A stretch of DNA of 64,000 nucleotides from Strongylocentrotus droebachiensis (Eukaryota; Echinodermata; Echinoidea; Camarodonta; Strongylocentrotidae): positions 1 through 64,000 of the forward strand of contig JAVYIG010006806.1 of assembly GCA_035222895.1 (NCBI GenBank), in the 5' to 3' direction. Made by a program: the position numbers and the translations under genes. The notes under the pieces are model-generated. The model did not search any database and was not told the origin of the DNA. It saw nothing but the letters and a program-made list of their open reading frames with translations. Positions 44,747 to 55,200 of this stretch are shown piece after piece (within the stretch, counting starts at the first letter, position 1; every line of letters begins with the position of its first letter).

Positions 44747-47188
44747 TAATAATAATAATAATAATGAACGTTATTTGTATAGCGCATATCACTCACACAA
44801 AGAAAGTCCCTATGCGCTTAGAAAAGAAGGAAAAGAAGGAAAAGGGCGGAATAGAAATGAACATTTATGCCTGATACATGAAAATAATTAATTACAAACA
44901 ACAATAATGATACACAATTCCTACATAGCATACATGTAATACATTGTAAATTCAGGTACTACAAATTTAAACATGAAAAAACATGAAAATTAAATGAAAA
45001 ATAAATTAAATATTAAATATGTACATGATACTATAACCAAAGAAGTCACTAAACAGCTGGAACAAAATTAACAATTTACAAAAAGATAGGTCTTCAACAG
45101 AGTTTTAAATGATTCTGTTGTGCTTGCCTGTTTGACAGTATCAGGCAAGCTGTTCCACAATTCGGCCGAAGAATTTCTGAAGGAGCGAGTGCCATAATAT
45201 TTTGTTTGAGTGCTTTGAGCTACTAGGAGGGATTTTCTATTTGATCTTAAGTTTCTGGTAGGGGTATATTGTAGGATGAGATCTTGGAGGTAAGACGGGG
45301 CTGTACCGTTTAGGCATTGATATGTCAGTAAAAGGATCTTATAATTAATACGGGACTTAACTGGCAGCCAGTGCAATTGTTTAAGTATGGGTGTTATATG
45401 TTCTCTGCGTTTAGTTCTAGTGATTAGTCTGGCTGCTGAGTTTTGGATTCTTTGTAATTTATTGGTGTGAACATCAGGAAGAGAATATAGTAAACTATTG
45501 CAAAAATCTATGCGAGATATAACAAGGGCATGAACCAGCTGCTTAGTAGCTTCTTTGGTTAGGAATTGGCGGATTTTTCCAATTTTGTGCAGAGCAAACG
45601 AACTGGTTTTACATACATTATTGACTTGAGCTTTCATTGTAAGATTTTTGTCTAGCTGCACGCCAAGATTTCTAGCGGCATCGACACATTTGATAAGGAT
45701 ATTGTCTATTTCTATGCCATCCATCTGGTTACTTTTCCTGAATTTGCTGGTGAAATGTAGAACCTCAGTTTTGTTACTATTGAGTTTAAGATCATTTTTG
45801 TTAGACCAATTGATGATATCGTTCACACACACTTGTAGTCTGTCAATGGTATTAGATTGCTCATTACTCTTTAAGGTTATATACATTTGAGTGTCATCCG
45901 CATACATCATACAGTTTATGTTGTGATGATCGATGACATCCTGAAGAGGAGCAGCATACAGACTAAAAGCTAAAGGTCCGATGACAGTACCCTGAGGTAC
46001 CCCATACCAGGTGTAGTAAGTACGCGACTGTGATTCCCCAATGATTACAGAGTGTCTCCTGTTCTGGAAGTATGATTGGAACCACTTCAACGCATTGTTG
46101 CAGATTCCATAGCGCCTTTGTAGACGGGAGATCAATGTTTCATGATGGATGGTGTCGAATGCTGACGAATAATCCAAAAGTAGTAACACAGCTTCATTTC
46201 CTCTGTCAAGGGCCAGCAGTATGTCATTAACAACTCGGAGAACAGCAGACTCGCAACTGTGATAGGGCCTATACGCGGACTGCATACTTGCATACAGGTG
46301 ATTTTCTACCAGATGGTCTTGAATCTGCAAGTTCACCAGTCGCTCAATGGTTTTCCCCAGGAACTGGATGTGAGCAATAGGTCTGTAACTTCCTAGGTCC
46401 TCTGAATCCAGTTTGCTAGCCTTTATCAGTGGAGAAATGTTCGCAAGTTTCAATACATCTGGAAAACAACCATCACGTAGAGACATATTTGCAATGCGAG
46501 AAATCACTGGACTTAGTTCATTTACACACTTCTTTACAAGATCAGTGGGCATTGGGTCTAAGCCGCACGTGGTAGAACGTGATCTGGTAATCAGACCTGC
46601 AACTTGACTTTGAAGAACACAGTCAAACTCATCAAATCTTTGGTCCGTTTCTACATGGGAAATATGAATGAGGTCACTGCTGGAAGCATTATCAAGCGAC
46701 TTGATAATATTTTCAGATTTCTCAGCAAAGAAAGAACAGAATCGATCAGCCAGGTTAACTTCAGGATCGCTGTCACTTGGAAGACACTGCGATGTTTCGG
46801 CGTGGACCAAACGGTTCACCCTTTGAAAAAACTGTCTGGGTCCACAATCCTTCAGTCGAAGTGAGTAGTACTCCTTCTTTGCTTGAGTAAGTGCTTTTTC
46901 ATACTTTTTTGACTCATGTCTAAAGATCTGCCGATGAACTTCCAGTTTGGAGATGCGCCAACGCCGTTCCGATCGACGAAGCATCTGCTTAGCCTCACGA
47001 AGATCAGAATTGTACCAAGGCGAATGAGGACGGGATGTAATAGTCCTGGTGATAATAGGTGCATGTTTATCGAACAGAGTCTTAAGAACGGTTCCATACT
47101 GCATGACCAACTCATTAACATCATCTGCCGGGCATGTGTATAGTTCAGACTGAAGGATGTCTTTGCGGAAAGCTTCGAGGTTGACCTA
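44747..47188 (-). mobile_element. 5'-truncated L2/CR1-like LINE
   Basis: On the minus strand the element runs from a truncation near 47188 through the RT ORF to a 3' UTR of about 320 bp. It ends GCGCTATACAAATAACGTTC then (ATT)n at 44747-44765. Upstream of 47188 there is a TAG in frame and no further similarity, so the apurinic-like endonuclease domain and any ORF1 are missing. A microsatellite-like tail in place of poly(A) is normal for L2-type elements. A second tail fragment with the same AACGTTATT word is at about 55090-55140. Confidence 0.9.
45068..47185 (-). CDS. Reverse transcriptase region of an L2/CR1-like LINE, 705 codons, no endonuclease
   Basis: Reverse transcriptase for target-primed retrotransposition. 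Counting from the first codon after the upstream TAG: a linker region (1-190) with the conserved start VNLEAFRKDILQSELY; fingers around SYRPIAHIQFLGKTIER (266-282); palm motif A LLLLDYSSAFDT (D338); motif B VPQGTVIGPLAFSLY (396-410); the catalytic box YADD (428-431); NDLKLNSNKTEVL; thumb and C-terminal part with LVHALVISRIDFCNSLLY, ITPILKQLHWLPV and SAELWNSLPD; stop TAA 45068-45070. There is no frameshift or stop over 2.1 kb, unlike the copy at 20.8 kb, so this insertion is comparatively young. It starts inside the polyprotein with no ATG of its own near the 5' edge, so it is a truncated copy and is not expected to move by itself. Confidence 0.95.
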   Translation of the reverse strand, partial: VNLEAFRKDILQSELYTCPADDVNELVMQYGTVLKTLFDKHAPIITRTITSRPHSPWYNSDLREAKQMLRRSERRWRISKLEVHRQIFRHESKKYEKALTQAKKEYYSLRLKDCGPRQFFQRVNRLVHAETSQCLPSDSDPEVNLADRFCSFFAEKSENIIKSLDNASSSDLIHISHVETDQRFDEFDCVLQSQVAGLITRSRSTTCGLDPMPTDLVKKCVNELSPVISRIANMSLRDGCFPDVLKLANISPLIKASKLDSEDLGSYRPIAHIQFLGKTIERLVNLQIQDHLVENHLYASMQSAYRPYHSCESAVLRVVNDILLALDRGNEAVLLLLDYSSAFDTIHHETLISRLQRRYGICNNALKWFQSYFQNRRHSVIIGESQSRTYYTWYGVPQGTVIGPLAFSLYAAPLQDVIDHHNINCMMYADDTQMYITLKSNEQSNTIDRLQVCVNDIINWSNKNDLKLNSNKTEVLHFTSKFRKSNQMDGIEIDNILIKCVDAARNLGVQLDKNLTMKAQVNNVCKTSSFALHKIGKIRQFLTKEATKQLVHALVISRIDFCNSLLYSLPDVHTNKLQRIQNSAARLITRTKRREHITPILKQLHWLPVKSRINYKILLLTYQCLNGTAPSYLQDLILQYTPTRNLRSNRKSLLVAQSTQTKYYGTRSFRNSSAELWNSLPDTVKQASTTESFKTLLKTYLFVNC

Positions 47189-47259
47189 ACTACTCAAAAA
47201 TCTAATCAGATTGTTTTCCGATAGTGATATATATCATCATCAAGTATGATGGTCATATC

Positions 47260-47463
47260 TTAAAGGCACACTGTCCTACTTGTAGCTACTTGCTCCCTCT
47301 ATATAGAAAACTTCCCAAATCGGTGCCTGTTGGTCCCCCATGATCCTCTTTTTCTTATATTAAATGAGAGCTGAGTTAATGAGATAGCCACCTGTCACAC
47401 TGACCTGGTGGCTCTATGGGTGGTCTAATCCCTTCTAGCTGCAGTAGTAAAGCCTCCCTTTAA
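47260..47463 (-). mobile_element. TTAA-flanked MITE, family C, complete copy
   Basis: TTAA at 47260-47263 then AGGCACACTGTCCTACTTG; the other end is AAGCCTCCCT then TTAA at 47460-47463. The body is 196 bp and non-coding. Other copies are 12355-12538 and 53676-53810. It lies about 70 bp beyond the LINE 5' truncation point. Confidence 0.9.
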
Positions 47464-48664
47464 GAGGTTCTTGAGATAACGAGAAAACTGGTCGGATGAA
47501 CAGCCCGAAACCATAATGACTCCGGCACAACCTTAGATGGATAGAGGCGTAACGTCAGGTCGAATCGGGTGGAACGGTAATACCCCCAATCCCTTCCATT
47601 GTTGACGGTATGTATATAACATATTTCATGTGAGTTATGCTAAGATAAATACAAGGAGTAGGTTTGCTTAGATAACAGATTCATCCCCTTTTCAGAAATG
47701 TCACTTCATGGATATCTTACTCATGGCCCCACCTATATATTAGGAACACGTTCAACTATCATGTTGAGTTAACGTTTGAAACCATGACCCGAATCGAACC
47801 AATATATTTGAGTTCCTTGCACAACTACGCAAGTTTAATGAAGACAGTGTCACTTTAAACAAACCGGTATTTTTCAAGTCACATGCTCCTTGGAAAGCTC
47901 GAAGAATAATAGCGGGTATATCATTTCATTGCCAAAGGAAATGGTGTGAAGATTGAAAACTGGTGTGTATTACAAGACATCTTTTCAACACCCGCTATCT
48001 AGCAGAGACATATACTTGACATCGGGAAGGCAGAGTGAATACAGAAAGAGAGGGAGAGTGAGGAGAGAAAATGATAGGAAGTGGGGGAGGGAGAGGAGAG
48101 ATAAACATAGATATAGGTTTGGAGCTAACATTTGGAAGGATACTTTATACGGATCGAAGATATCTGAAAATTGAAAATAACAATATTGAGAAGAAAAGGA
48201 CTTCAGTGATAGTTTAATATCTAATAAAGATTTCATGATAGACCAAACGCTTAAACCCAACAACACCATTGAAGGCACACAAGCATCAAAGATTCGTTAA
48301 AATCAAAGGGGAGGGGATCAGGTCCGCAAAGTGGCTGTAAGAGCACAACAACACAATTGTTAGGGGTATTAAATACGTCCTTTACCCCCCCCCCCCGAAA
48401 AAAAAATGTACTCAATCGGATCTAGGAGATTAACACAAATTCGTGATATAAAAAAACCTTTAATCATTTTGCTCTTTGCATCTAAAATATAGATTATGGC
48501 ACAATATGTCCTTACAAATATGCCATCATGTTTTTTAAAAGGGAGCAGACACTGGCCGATAGTTGCCCTAAAAACGCCAGTGGTTCAACATCCACGGTCC
48601 CACAGCTAGAGCCATTGGTGCACTTCCCCGTACGTTTATCTTCCTCTCCGGTTACTCAAACCAT
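47464..48664. other. Unassigned; C12 at 48385-48396
   Basis: Purine-rich patch at 48035-48110. No gene recognised. Confidence 0.4.
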
Positions 48665-48965
48665 AACAATCGGCATCGATTGGAGAAACACGCCGATATA
48701 TATCTTCATCCCTGCATCCCATCTGCCCCCAATGACCCCACTCTGCCGCTCTACCGTGACCGCTTTCTGAAATGAGCGCAGAGGTATGTGGGTTCAATGG
48801 GATTTAAGTAGTGGCGTAGCTACCATCGGCATGGGGCATGTGCCCCTTCATCGAAGGAAGAAAATAATAATTCATCAATCTATTCATCCCCGAATCCCCT
48901 CTCTCACTCTTGATGACCTTACTCCACTGATCCGCCGTGACCGCTTTCCGAACAGAACACCTTAG
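48665..48965 (+). repeat. Diverged direct repeat, about 175-bp spacing
   Basis: CATCCCTGCATCCC...CCGTGACCGCTTTCTGAA at about 48708-48770 and CATCCCCGAATCCCC...CCGTGACCGCTTTCCGAA at about 48883-48951 are two copies, with GTGGCGTAGCTACC and GGGGCATGTGCCCC between them. Confidence 0.7.
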
Positions 48966-48975
48966 TATGGAGATG

Positions 48976-49045
48976 TTTCTATTATGTATTTATTTATTTG
49001 GTTATTTATTCACTCATTTATGTATTTATTCATACATTTATTGTG
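48976..49045 (+). repeat. (TATT)n-type AT-rich repeat
   Basis: TATTTATTTATTTGG...TTATTTATTCACTCATTTATG...ATTTATTCATACATTTATT. Confidence 0.8.
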
Positions 49046-49597
49046 CTTTTATAAAACTGAATAATTTGTATTCATTTACACACGGCAAAAAACCCAACCA
49101 GTGACAAAACCAGTGGGGCCGTGTCGAATATCGAATATACATGCTTCAACATTACGAATCTGATGATAATGGTAAATTGTAGTTAAATACATGTATTTAA
49201 AAGAAAAGAAAACAAAAGGAAAATAAAAACAAATAATTACATAATCAAATAACAATATAAAACATGGCAATGTAAAATGTGACTGAACACTGATCAAATA
49301 CAAAACACCCATTCTTGATGGATCAACAGTTTAAAGGTTCAACAGTTTGAATAATACGGGCCCAGAAGTTCAAATGCCCATTAGGTTGAAGAAAAAAGGT
49401 CAAAAGAAGTATGAAAATAATTTATATACATATGTACAGCGTGTCCTTGAAAATAAGATAAAGATAAAGTTAAATAGTTTACGGATTCCAAATTATTTTT
49501 TCAAATACATAAACATTATTGGAGATCTCATTTTCTCTTATTTTATATGAATCCCAAAACCATGATCAGAAGTCACCAAATGAAGCTGGATTTCGAG
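49046..49597. other. Unassigned AT-rich DNA
   Basis: No feature recognised. Confidence 0.4.
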
Positions 49598-49893
49598 GAG
49601 CTGTTTCACATAGCCTTTTTTCAATGACAGGTGACAAAAATCAGTGACAAATCTGCTGATAACCAATCAGAAGCAAGGATTTCAGTAGCTTATAACAAGA
49701 ACTGTCATTTGTCACCGTTGACAAGTTTTGTGAAATGAGGCCCAGGGACCCATTTCACAAGGCCTTTTTTCAATGACAAATGACAAAAATCAGTGACAAA
49801 TCTGCTGATAACCAATCAGAAGCAAGGATTTCAGTAGCTTATAACAAGAACTGTCATTTGTCACTGATGACAAGTTTTGTGAAGCAGGGCCCT
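49598..49893 (+). mobile_element. Head-to-tail dimer of a 149-bp MITE
   Basis: Two copies with a 149-bp period. Each unit reads TTTCACA.(A)GCCTTTTTTCAATGAC...AATCAGTGACAAATCTGC...AACCAATCAGAAGCAAGG...CTGTCATTTGTCAC...GACAAGTTTTGTGAA then GGCCC or GGGCCC. The ends of a unit are inverted repeats (TTTCACAAGGCC against CTTTTGTGAA-type ends). The copies differ by only a few bases, so the duplication is recent. Confidence 0.93.
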
Positions 49894-50756
49894 GATGGTG
49901 TGAAGTAATTTCAGATAGTGTGAAGTGAAAGTGTCAAAAACCAATCTGTCCAAATAAGCGAATGGCTGCTACATGTGGTTGATTATTATTTGTTTAAGGA
50001 AAAAAAGAATGTGTAATTAATTGTTATTGGAAATCACATTATTTAAACGATTATCATCTCATGTTATACACGAAACCATAATCATGATGGAATGATCACG
50101 ATTTGACTGAGCAGGCAGGACTTGTAGTGGGTAAGGCACAATGGCATTTGTTCAACTATACCTCATTTAATGCCCTAATTCAGAATGGCTTTTGCATAAC
50201 CAATTGAGAATTATGATATCCGCTCACCCAAGCGTCATTTTTTCCTCTGACTTTTGTTTTCCTCTAAATTTTGTTTCCTGTGACATTTTTACCATGCCTC
50301 TCTGTATTTCCCTTGTATTATCCCTGCTAATACGCTTCCCTTGTTACACGATAATGATTTCATTTCTCTTTGAGGGGGGGGGGGGGAGGCGGAGGGGAAG
50401 AAATTGCATATATCAAGTCAGTATAAGTAATTTCAACAGTGGCTGAATTGGGAAAGTAAAAAGGGTTTTGGATGGTCGGAAAATTATCGAAATTGCAACC
50501 ATGCTAAGCAAATATGAAACAAAATTTACTAGATACTGAGCAAATGTTGAAGACACAGTGTAATCACAACGCTCTGATATTTCAATGCAAATCTTTTTAC
50601 TGCAATGTCGTGTAGAAACAAGAAAAAAAAATGTAACGAACGACTGATTTAGCCCAGTTCACCTGACACACACCGAACCTACAAAACACTTCAACCTGAT
50701 GCTATATGTAACGCCCACTTGCCTTTTAAAAAGCGCTCGGTCAGGTTTTTCTTTTT
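49894..50756. other. Unassigned; G13 at 50374-50386
   Basis: No gene recognised. Confidence 0.4.
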
Positions 50757-51440
50757 CTTTCCACATTAGCAATATCATGTTACTTTGTCAGGAGATTCTT
50801 GACAAGTTGAGATACCACCCCAAAAACAAGAAAACAAAAATAGAAATGCATGACTGTACTAAACAAATCCATGAAAAAACTAAATGAAGGAGTTAATGCC
50901 CAAGTAAAAAAATAAGCGAATGCATGTTTCAAAATAAGAGTATTGCGGTTGAATTGTTCATGAACAGTCCTGCATTTCCCTTTTCTTTCTTTCTCTTTTT
51001 GTAATGTATAATTTTTCAAATAAGAGGATTGCGGTTGAATTGTTTAAGAACAGTCCTGCATATCCTTTTTCTTTCCTTCTCTTGTTTGTAATGTATGTTT
51101 TAAAATAAGAGAATTATGCGGTTGAATTGTTCCAGAATAGTCCTACTTTTTCCTTTTCTTTCTTTCTCGAGCATTTCCCTTTTCTTTCTTTCTCTTTTTG
51201 TCATGTATAATGTTTCAAAATAAGAGGATTGCGGTTGAATTGTTTCAGAACAGTCGTGCATTTCCATTTTCTTTATTTCACTTTATTTCTAATGTCTGTT
51301 TCAACATTAAGAGGATTGTGGTTGAATTGTTTCAGTACAGTTATGCATTTCTCTTTTCTTCCTTTCTCTTTTGTGTGTGTATAATCTCAACGTGTCAAGA
51401 AAATCCTGACGAAATAACATGATACTGCTAATGTGAAAAC
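50757..51440. mobile_element. TIR element carrying an internal minisatellite
   Basis: Arms of about 55 bp (50758-50815 and 51379-51438): TTCCACATTAGCAATATCATG at the left pairs with CATGATACTGCTAATGTGAA at the right, continuing through TTTGTCAGGAGATTCTTGAC against GTCAAGAAAATCCTGACGAAA. Between them are at least five direct-repeat units of about 80-115 bp, each with TCAAAATAAGAGGATTGCGG, TTGAATTGTT, GAACAGTCCTGCAT and a TTTTCTTTCTTTCTC stretch (starts near 50928, 51016, 51097, 51214, 51301). Open frames here are translations of the repeat. Confidence 0.88.
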
Positions 51441-52584
51441 TTAGTTAGCTCAAAGTCTTATTTTGTCTGGCAACACAACTTTCTATTACGTTTCGGATGC
51501 GAACTGTCGTATATTGTGTACAAACGCCCCGGGATTAGACATCAAATCCCAATAACGTGAATAATTCCAGGATCTCTTTAGGGAATCGATTTGGGTGGAA
51601 GGGGGGGGGGGGGGGGGCTGCAATAAAAGTGTATGGATTTGATGACAAGATAAATAGATTATTGTTCTTGAATAAGCATGTCGAATTGCATGGGTCTTTC
51701 AACTGCTGTTTTCTAGGTTTAACTTACTACATTGTACCTCATTCGTATTCTACCACCGCAGAGTTAAAAACAAAAGCGATTATTACTATCAACTGATAGA
51801 CAATGCTTTGTATAAGTTAAGGTACTTGGAAAGCCCAATGTCTCCGCCTCCCTCCCCGTTTCCCCCTCCTTCCCGTTTAATTCGAATAATCCAGATTTCT
51901 CGTTTACCTAGCACGAATATACCAAGCTGCTGATGTGAAATGAACATTTATCGCAATGAAATACGAGAGGGAAGTTTATCATAAAAATGGCAGCCATAAA
52001 TTATATACCTCGACAAAATATTTTCCTAATTACTATCTACACCGACATTACTATGGTATGCCAGCACCGCTGTGTCTGGTACTCTATCCTAACGATAGAC
52101 TGACGCTTTGCAAGGTAGGCTCCCCGCATGAGGTTCTATTGTCAGCTGAATCAGTGGATACAATTCATCCACTTCAACTGCATTCGATCTGCTTCCTGCT
52201 TCTTTCCTACTTCAATAACAACATCAATATAAAACAGAGAAAGATGAAGACAAATAAAGTACGGGAAGCTAATTTGAAAAGCGATTCCGCGTCAGACCTG
52301 CAGGAGCCTTGTTTACTAAATCGAAAGAACGGCAAAGATGATTTTCTTTGATTTGCGCTAACGCACGATACGTCTGGATGATTAGTTGAACATCCTTATA
52401 GACGTCATTACTATCATGTAGAGGGCGGCATAGCTTTATTCCATTTGTGGTGTGATAAATAAGAGGGGGGGGGGGGGACGTAGACACTATTGGTTGTATT
52501 TCGCCAGGTATATGATATAGGGTAAGGTAGAAGGACCCCCCCTTCATTAAGGTGTGCTGTTCTTTGCTCCCTTTCCCTTTCATT
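51441..52584. other. Unassigned; G17 at 51601-51617 and G13 at 52465-52477
   Basis: A 131-codon plus frame at 51956-52351 shows no domain and no codon or splice evidence, so it is not called. Confidence 0.4.
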
Positions 52585-52863
52585 ATGAATATGACGGACA
52601 AAGAAAGAGGACAAACAATAAAAACAGAAAGAAAAAAGAAAAGAAAGAGGACAAAATATACAGTTCCTCAGTGTACCCTCAACAATTGCTGTGGTAGACA
52701 AAAGAACATCCCTGTACTGCTACTATGTAAAACTGTGTAGAACAGGTGAATATGCATGTGACACCTGTTCTACACAATTTTACATAATAGCAGGGAAGGG
52801 ATGTTCCTTTGTCTACCTGAGGAACTGTATATTTTGTCCTCTTTCTTTGTCCGTCATATTCAT
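52585..52863. mobile_element. 279-bp palindromic MITE, copy 2 (uninterrupted)
   Basis: It starts ATGAATATGACGGACAAAG and ends CTTTGTCCGTCATATTCAT. The arms pair over most of their length and meet at GTGTAGAACAGGTG...CACCTGTTCTACAC around 52735-52775. The left arm carries two extra segments relative to the right: a duplicated AAAGAAAGAGGACAAA with A/G-rich filler, and ACCCTCAACAATTGCTGTGG. The interrupted relative is at 209-720. Confidence 0.92.
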
Positions 52864-52907
52864 TGTGTTTCCCGCTCCTCGATCATGATATATGTGGAAT
52901 GTAATGT

Positions 52908-52990
52908 ATTGGGTGTGCGTGTGTGTGTGGTGTGTTTGGTGAGGGTTTTCGAGTCGTGCGCGTGTGTGTGAGTATGTAGGGCTTGTGTGT
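52908..52990 (+). repeat. (GT)n-rich stretch
   Basis: GTGTGCGTGTGTGTGTGGTGTG and CGCGTGTGTGTGAG, degenerate. Confidence 0.85.
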
Positions 52991-53218
52991 GGAGATGACT
53001 TGATGTGGCGTATCTCAGACTTCATAAGCTATTCAAATTAATATATGGTAAAAATCATTACCCGAAAGAAAGGAATTCAAACGTATGGATGATTACAAAA
53101 TAATGATTATAAGAAATACAAAACAAGACTCAGGGCTGGGTAATTGGATATGACATTGGAGCGTTGGCAGATAGTATGGAAACGTTAAACACTGTTAAAG
53201 AAAACATCGACAAAAATG

Positions 53219-53428
53219 CGAAAGAAAAGAGAGGAAAATGAGAACAAGGTAAAATAGGAGAAGGAGTGGAAGAAGAAGAAGAAGCAGAAGAAGAAGAAGA
53301 AGAAGAAGAAGAAGAAGAAGAAGAAGAAGACGTAGAAGAAGAAGAAGAAGAAGTAACTAAGAAGCAGAATAAGAAAAAGGACAAAACGAAGAAGAAGAAA
53401 AGGGGAGAAGGAGGAGGAGGAGGACGTA
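53219..53428 (+). repeat. (GAA)n trinucleotide tract, 200 bp purine strand
   Basis: GAAGAAGAA is uninterrupted at about 53288-53330, within a plus strand almost free of pyrimidines from 53219 to 53428. It yields a poly-Glu frame on plus and poly-Ser/Phe frames on minus; none is a gene. Confidence 0.93.
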
Positions 53429-53675
53429 TTAGGGACGTACCTATCTCTGTTAAACAATAATGAGCGATCTTACTATAAGATCTTGCTTTATATTCCTTGT
53501 TGCCCGTACCCTGATCTGATATTGGATTAATTGATGTCACGTGACGTATCATATGCAATTATGGGGATATGAGTTGTTCAGGGGTACTAGTACATTAGGA
53601 TTAAACACAGCGAGGAGGAAGCGGTCTGGTGTCAGGGGGCTTCCCATTTAAATTACCGAGTTTTTCCCCCTTGTA
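53429..53675. other. Unassigned spacer
   Basis: No feature recognised. Confidence 0.3.
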
Positions 53676-53810
53676 TTAAAGGCCATCTTTACTAGTGTAA
53701 AGGAGGGATTAGACCATCCTGAATCATGGGGGACCAATGGTCCCCGATTAGGCATTGTGTGTTTATATATAGAGGGCGCAAGTACTTCAAGTAGTGCAGT
53801 GTGGCTTTAA
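53676..53810 (+). mobile_element. TTAA-flanked MITE, family C, short copy
   Basis: TTAA at 53676-53679 then AGGCCATCTTTACTAGTG; the end is GCAGTGTGGCT then TTAA at 53807-53810. The 127-bp body keeps GGAGGGATTAGACCA, ATCATGGGGGACCAA and ATAGAGGGCGCAAGTA but lacks the middle GTGGCTATCTCA part. Confidence 0.87.
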
Positions 53811-54863
53811 ATAAAATGTTTCTATCCCCCTTTCCTCGCTCTCTTTTCTGATTCCTTTGGATGGAGGGGGCGGGTGATACTCCTCGAGTCCCTCCCGTTG
53901 CTTCATCACTCATCTTTTGGGGTTACTTGCTACAGGAGAATCGTTGACACTCTACACCGGATCTTACCATCGAAATAATGTGGGTCAAAAGTTGAAGGCC
54001 TTTCATTCTGTCGGCATGTCTTCACGCAGAACACAATCAGGAATATTAATATTTCGTGTCTCCCTACCCTATACCTCTAATTAATTCGATCGTACATTGT
54101 TATTGTAATTATTACATAATATCTTCATGTCTAAACCAATGCCATACATATAAATCGTTTGGTCCTACGTCATGTTTTATTCTTCTTAATTTAATTCATC
54201 TTTCGCCCACGTCTTTTTGAACGATTCACTATCATTGTTCGATCTTCTTTTTTATTCTCATACATTCTCTTTACAAATGTTATTATTACTCCATTCGTCA
54301 CATACTTTCACGCACAGTGTGTACCATCTCCACCCCTATCACAAATTCCAAATCAAATCGCAATCAAATTATGTGTATAATCTACGTTATTACATTATAA
54401 CTTGCAATGATGTGCTAACATTTGCTTAGCCGGCCAAGTCTGTAAAAAAAAAATCTGATACATATTTAAATTTCAGTTTTCAGTTTCATTTCCAACAGCA
54501 CTGTAATTTTAACAATAAATCAGATATACAATTCAATATTCAAAAATATACATGGTTTGAAGTTATGGAATAGAAAGTATAAATAAATATCCAGTATAAT
54601 AGTTTCTTTAAAGTTTTGTTTACGATAAACCTGCGGAAATGGGTGGATCCACTGAAAAGCAGAGCTTGTAGAATGTGGATCCCTCAAAATAATGACAGAC
54701 ATAATTTGTGTAACATGTAAATATATTGACTTGACAAAAAATGTATATACATAGATTCCCTAAGCCCCCTCCCCCATTATTTATAAAATGTACCCAGTTT
54801 GTTTCATGATCATCCGGGGAAACCCTTAGCTAAACTAGGCGTTCTTTTGCATTGTCAATGACT
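53811..54863. other. Unassigned AT-rich DNA
   Basis: No gene or repeat recognised. Confidence 0.4.
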
Positions 54864-54918
54864 TATTTCGTCTGATTTTATTCGAGCCTAGTAGGCTCGA
54901 ATAAAATCAGACGAAATA
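54864..54918. repeat. Perfect inverted repeat, 26-bp arms, 3-bp spacer
   Basis: The left arm (54864-54889) starts TATTTCGTCTGATTTTATTC and ends GAGCCT. The right arm (54893-54918) is its exact complement, with spacer AGT. No mismatch in 26 pairs. It could extrude as a cruciform, or fold as a hairpin in RNA. No second copy was seen in the window. Confidence 0.97.
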
Positions 54919-55051
54919 GTAGAGGATCACTTCAGATCTCAAGTAGGCAAGCTTGATCAATCTTGCCGTCTCGAAGCACTCTTGATAACCCGAGCTACTT
55001 TGGGTATTTTTACAACCTAGCAAGTAACGTAACATTTGTTATTGTTGATGA

Positions 55052-55200
55052 AGATGTGATGATGATGATGATGATGGTGATAATGATATTAATGAAAATA
55101 ATAATAATAACAACGATGAACGTTATTATACAAATTATATAAGTAAGTATAATAATATTGATAACAAATACAAATGTGAGACATAAAACATTTATTGTGC
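55052..55200 (-). mobile_element. (GAT)n microsatellite and LINE-tail fragment
   Basis: (GAT)n lies at 55055-55075. AATAATAATAATAACAACGATGAACGTTATT at 55087-55117 resembles the 3' tail of the LINE at 44747-44775 (AATAATAATAATGAACGTTATT). The rest of the element is not recognisable, so it would be a very short 5'-truncated insertion or a chance microsatellite match. Confidence 0.5.

Noticed and set aside
51956-52351. 131-codon open frame on the plus strand
   Set aside because: No recognised domain, signal peptide or splice context; composition like its flanks.
53130-53558. 142-codon frame with a poly-Ser run and the opposite poly-Glu frame
   Set aside because: Both are translations of the GAA/TTC repeat.
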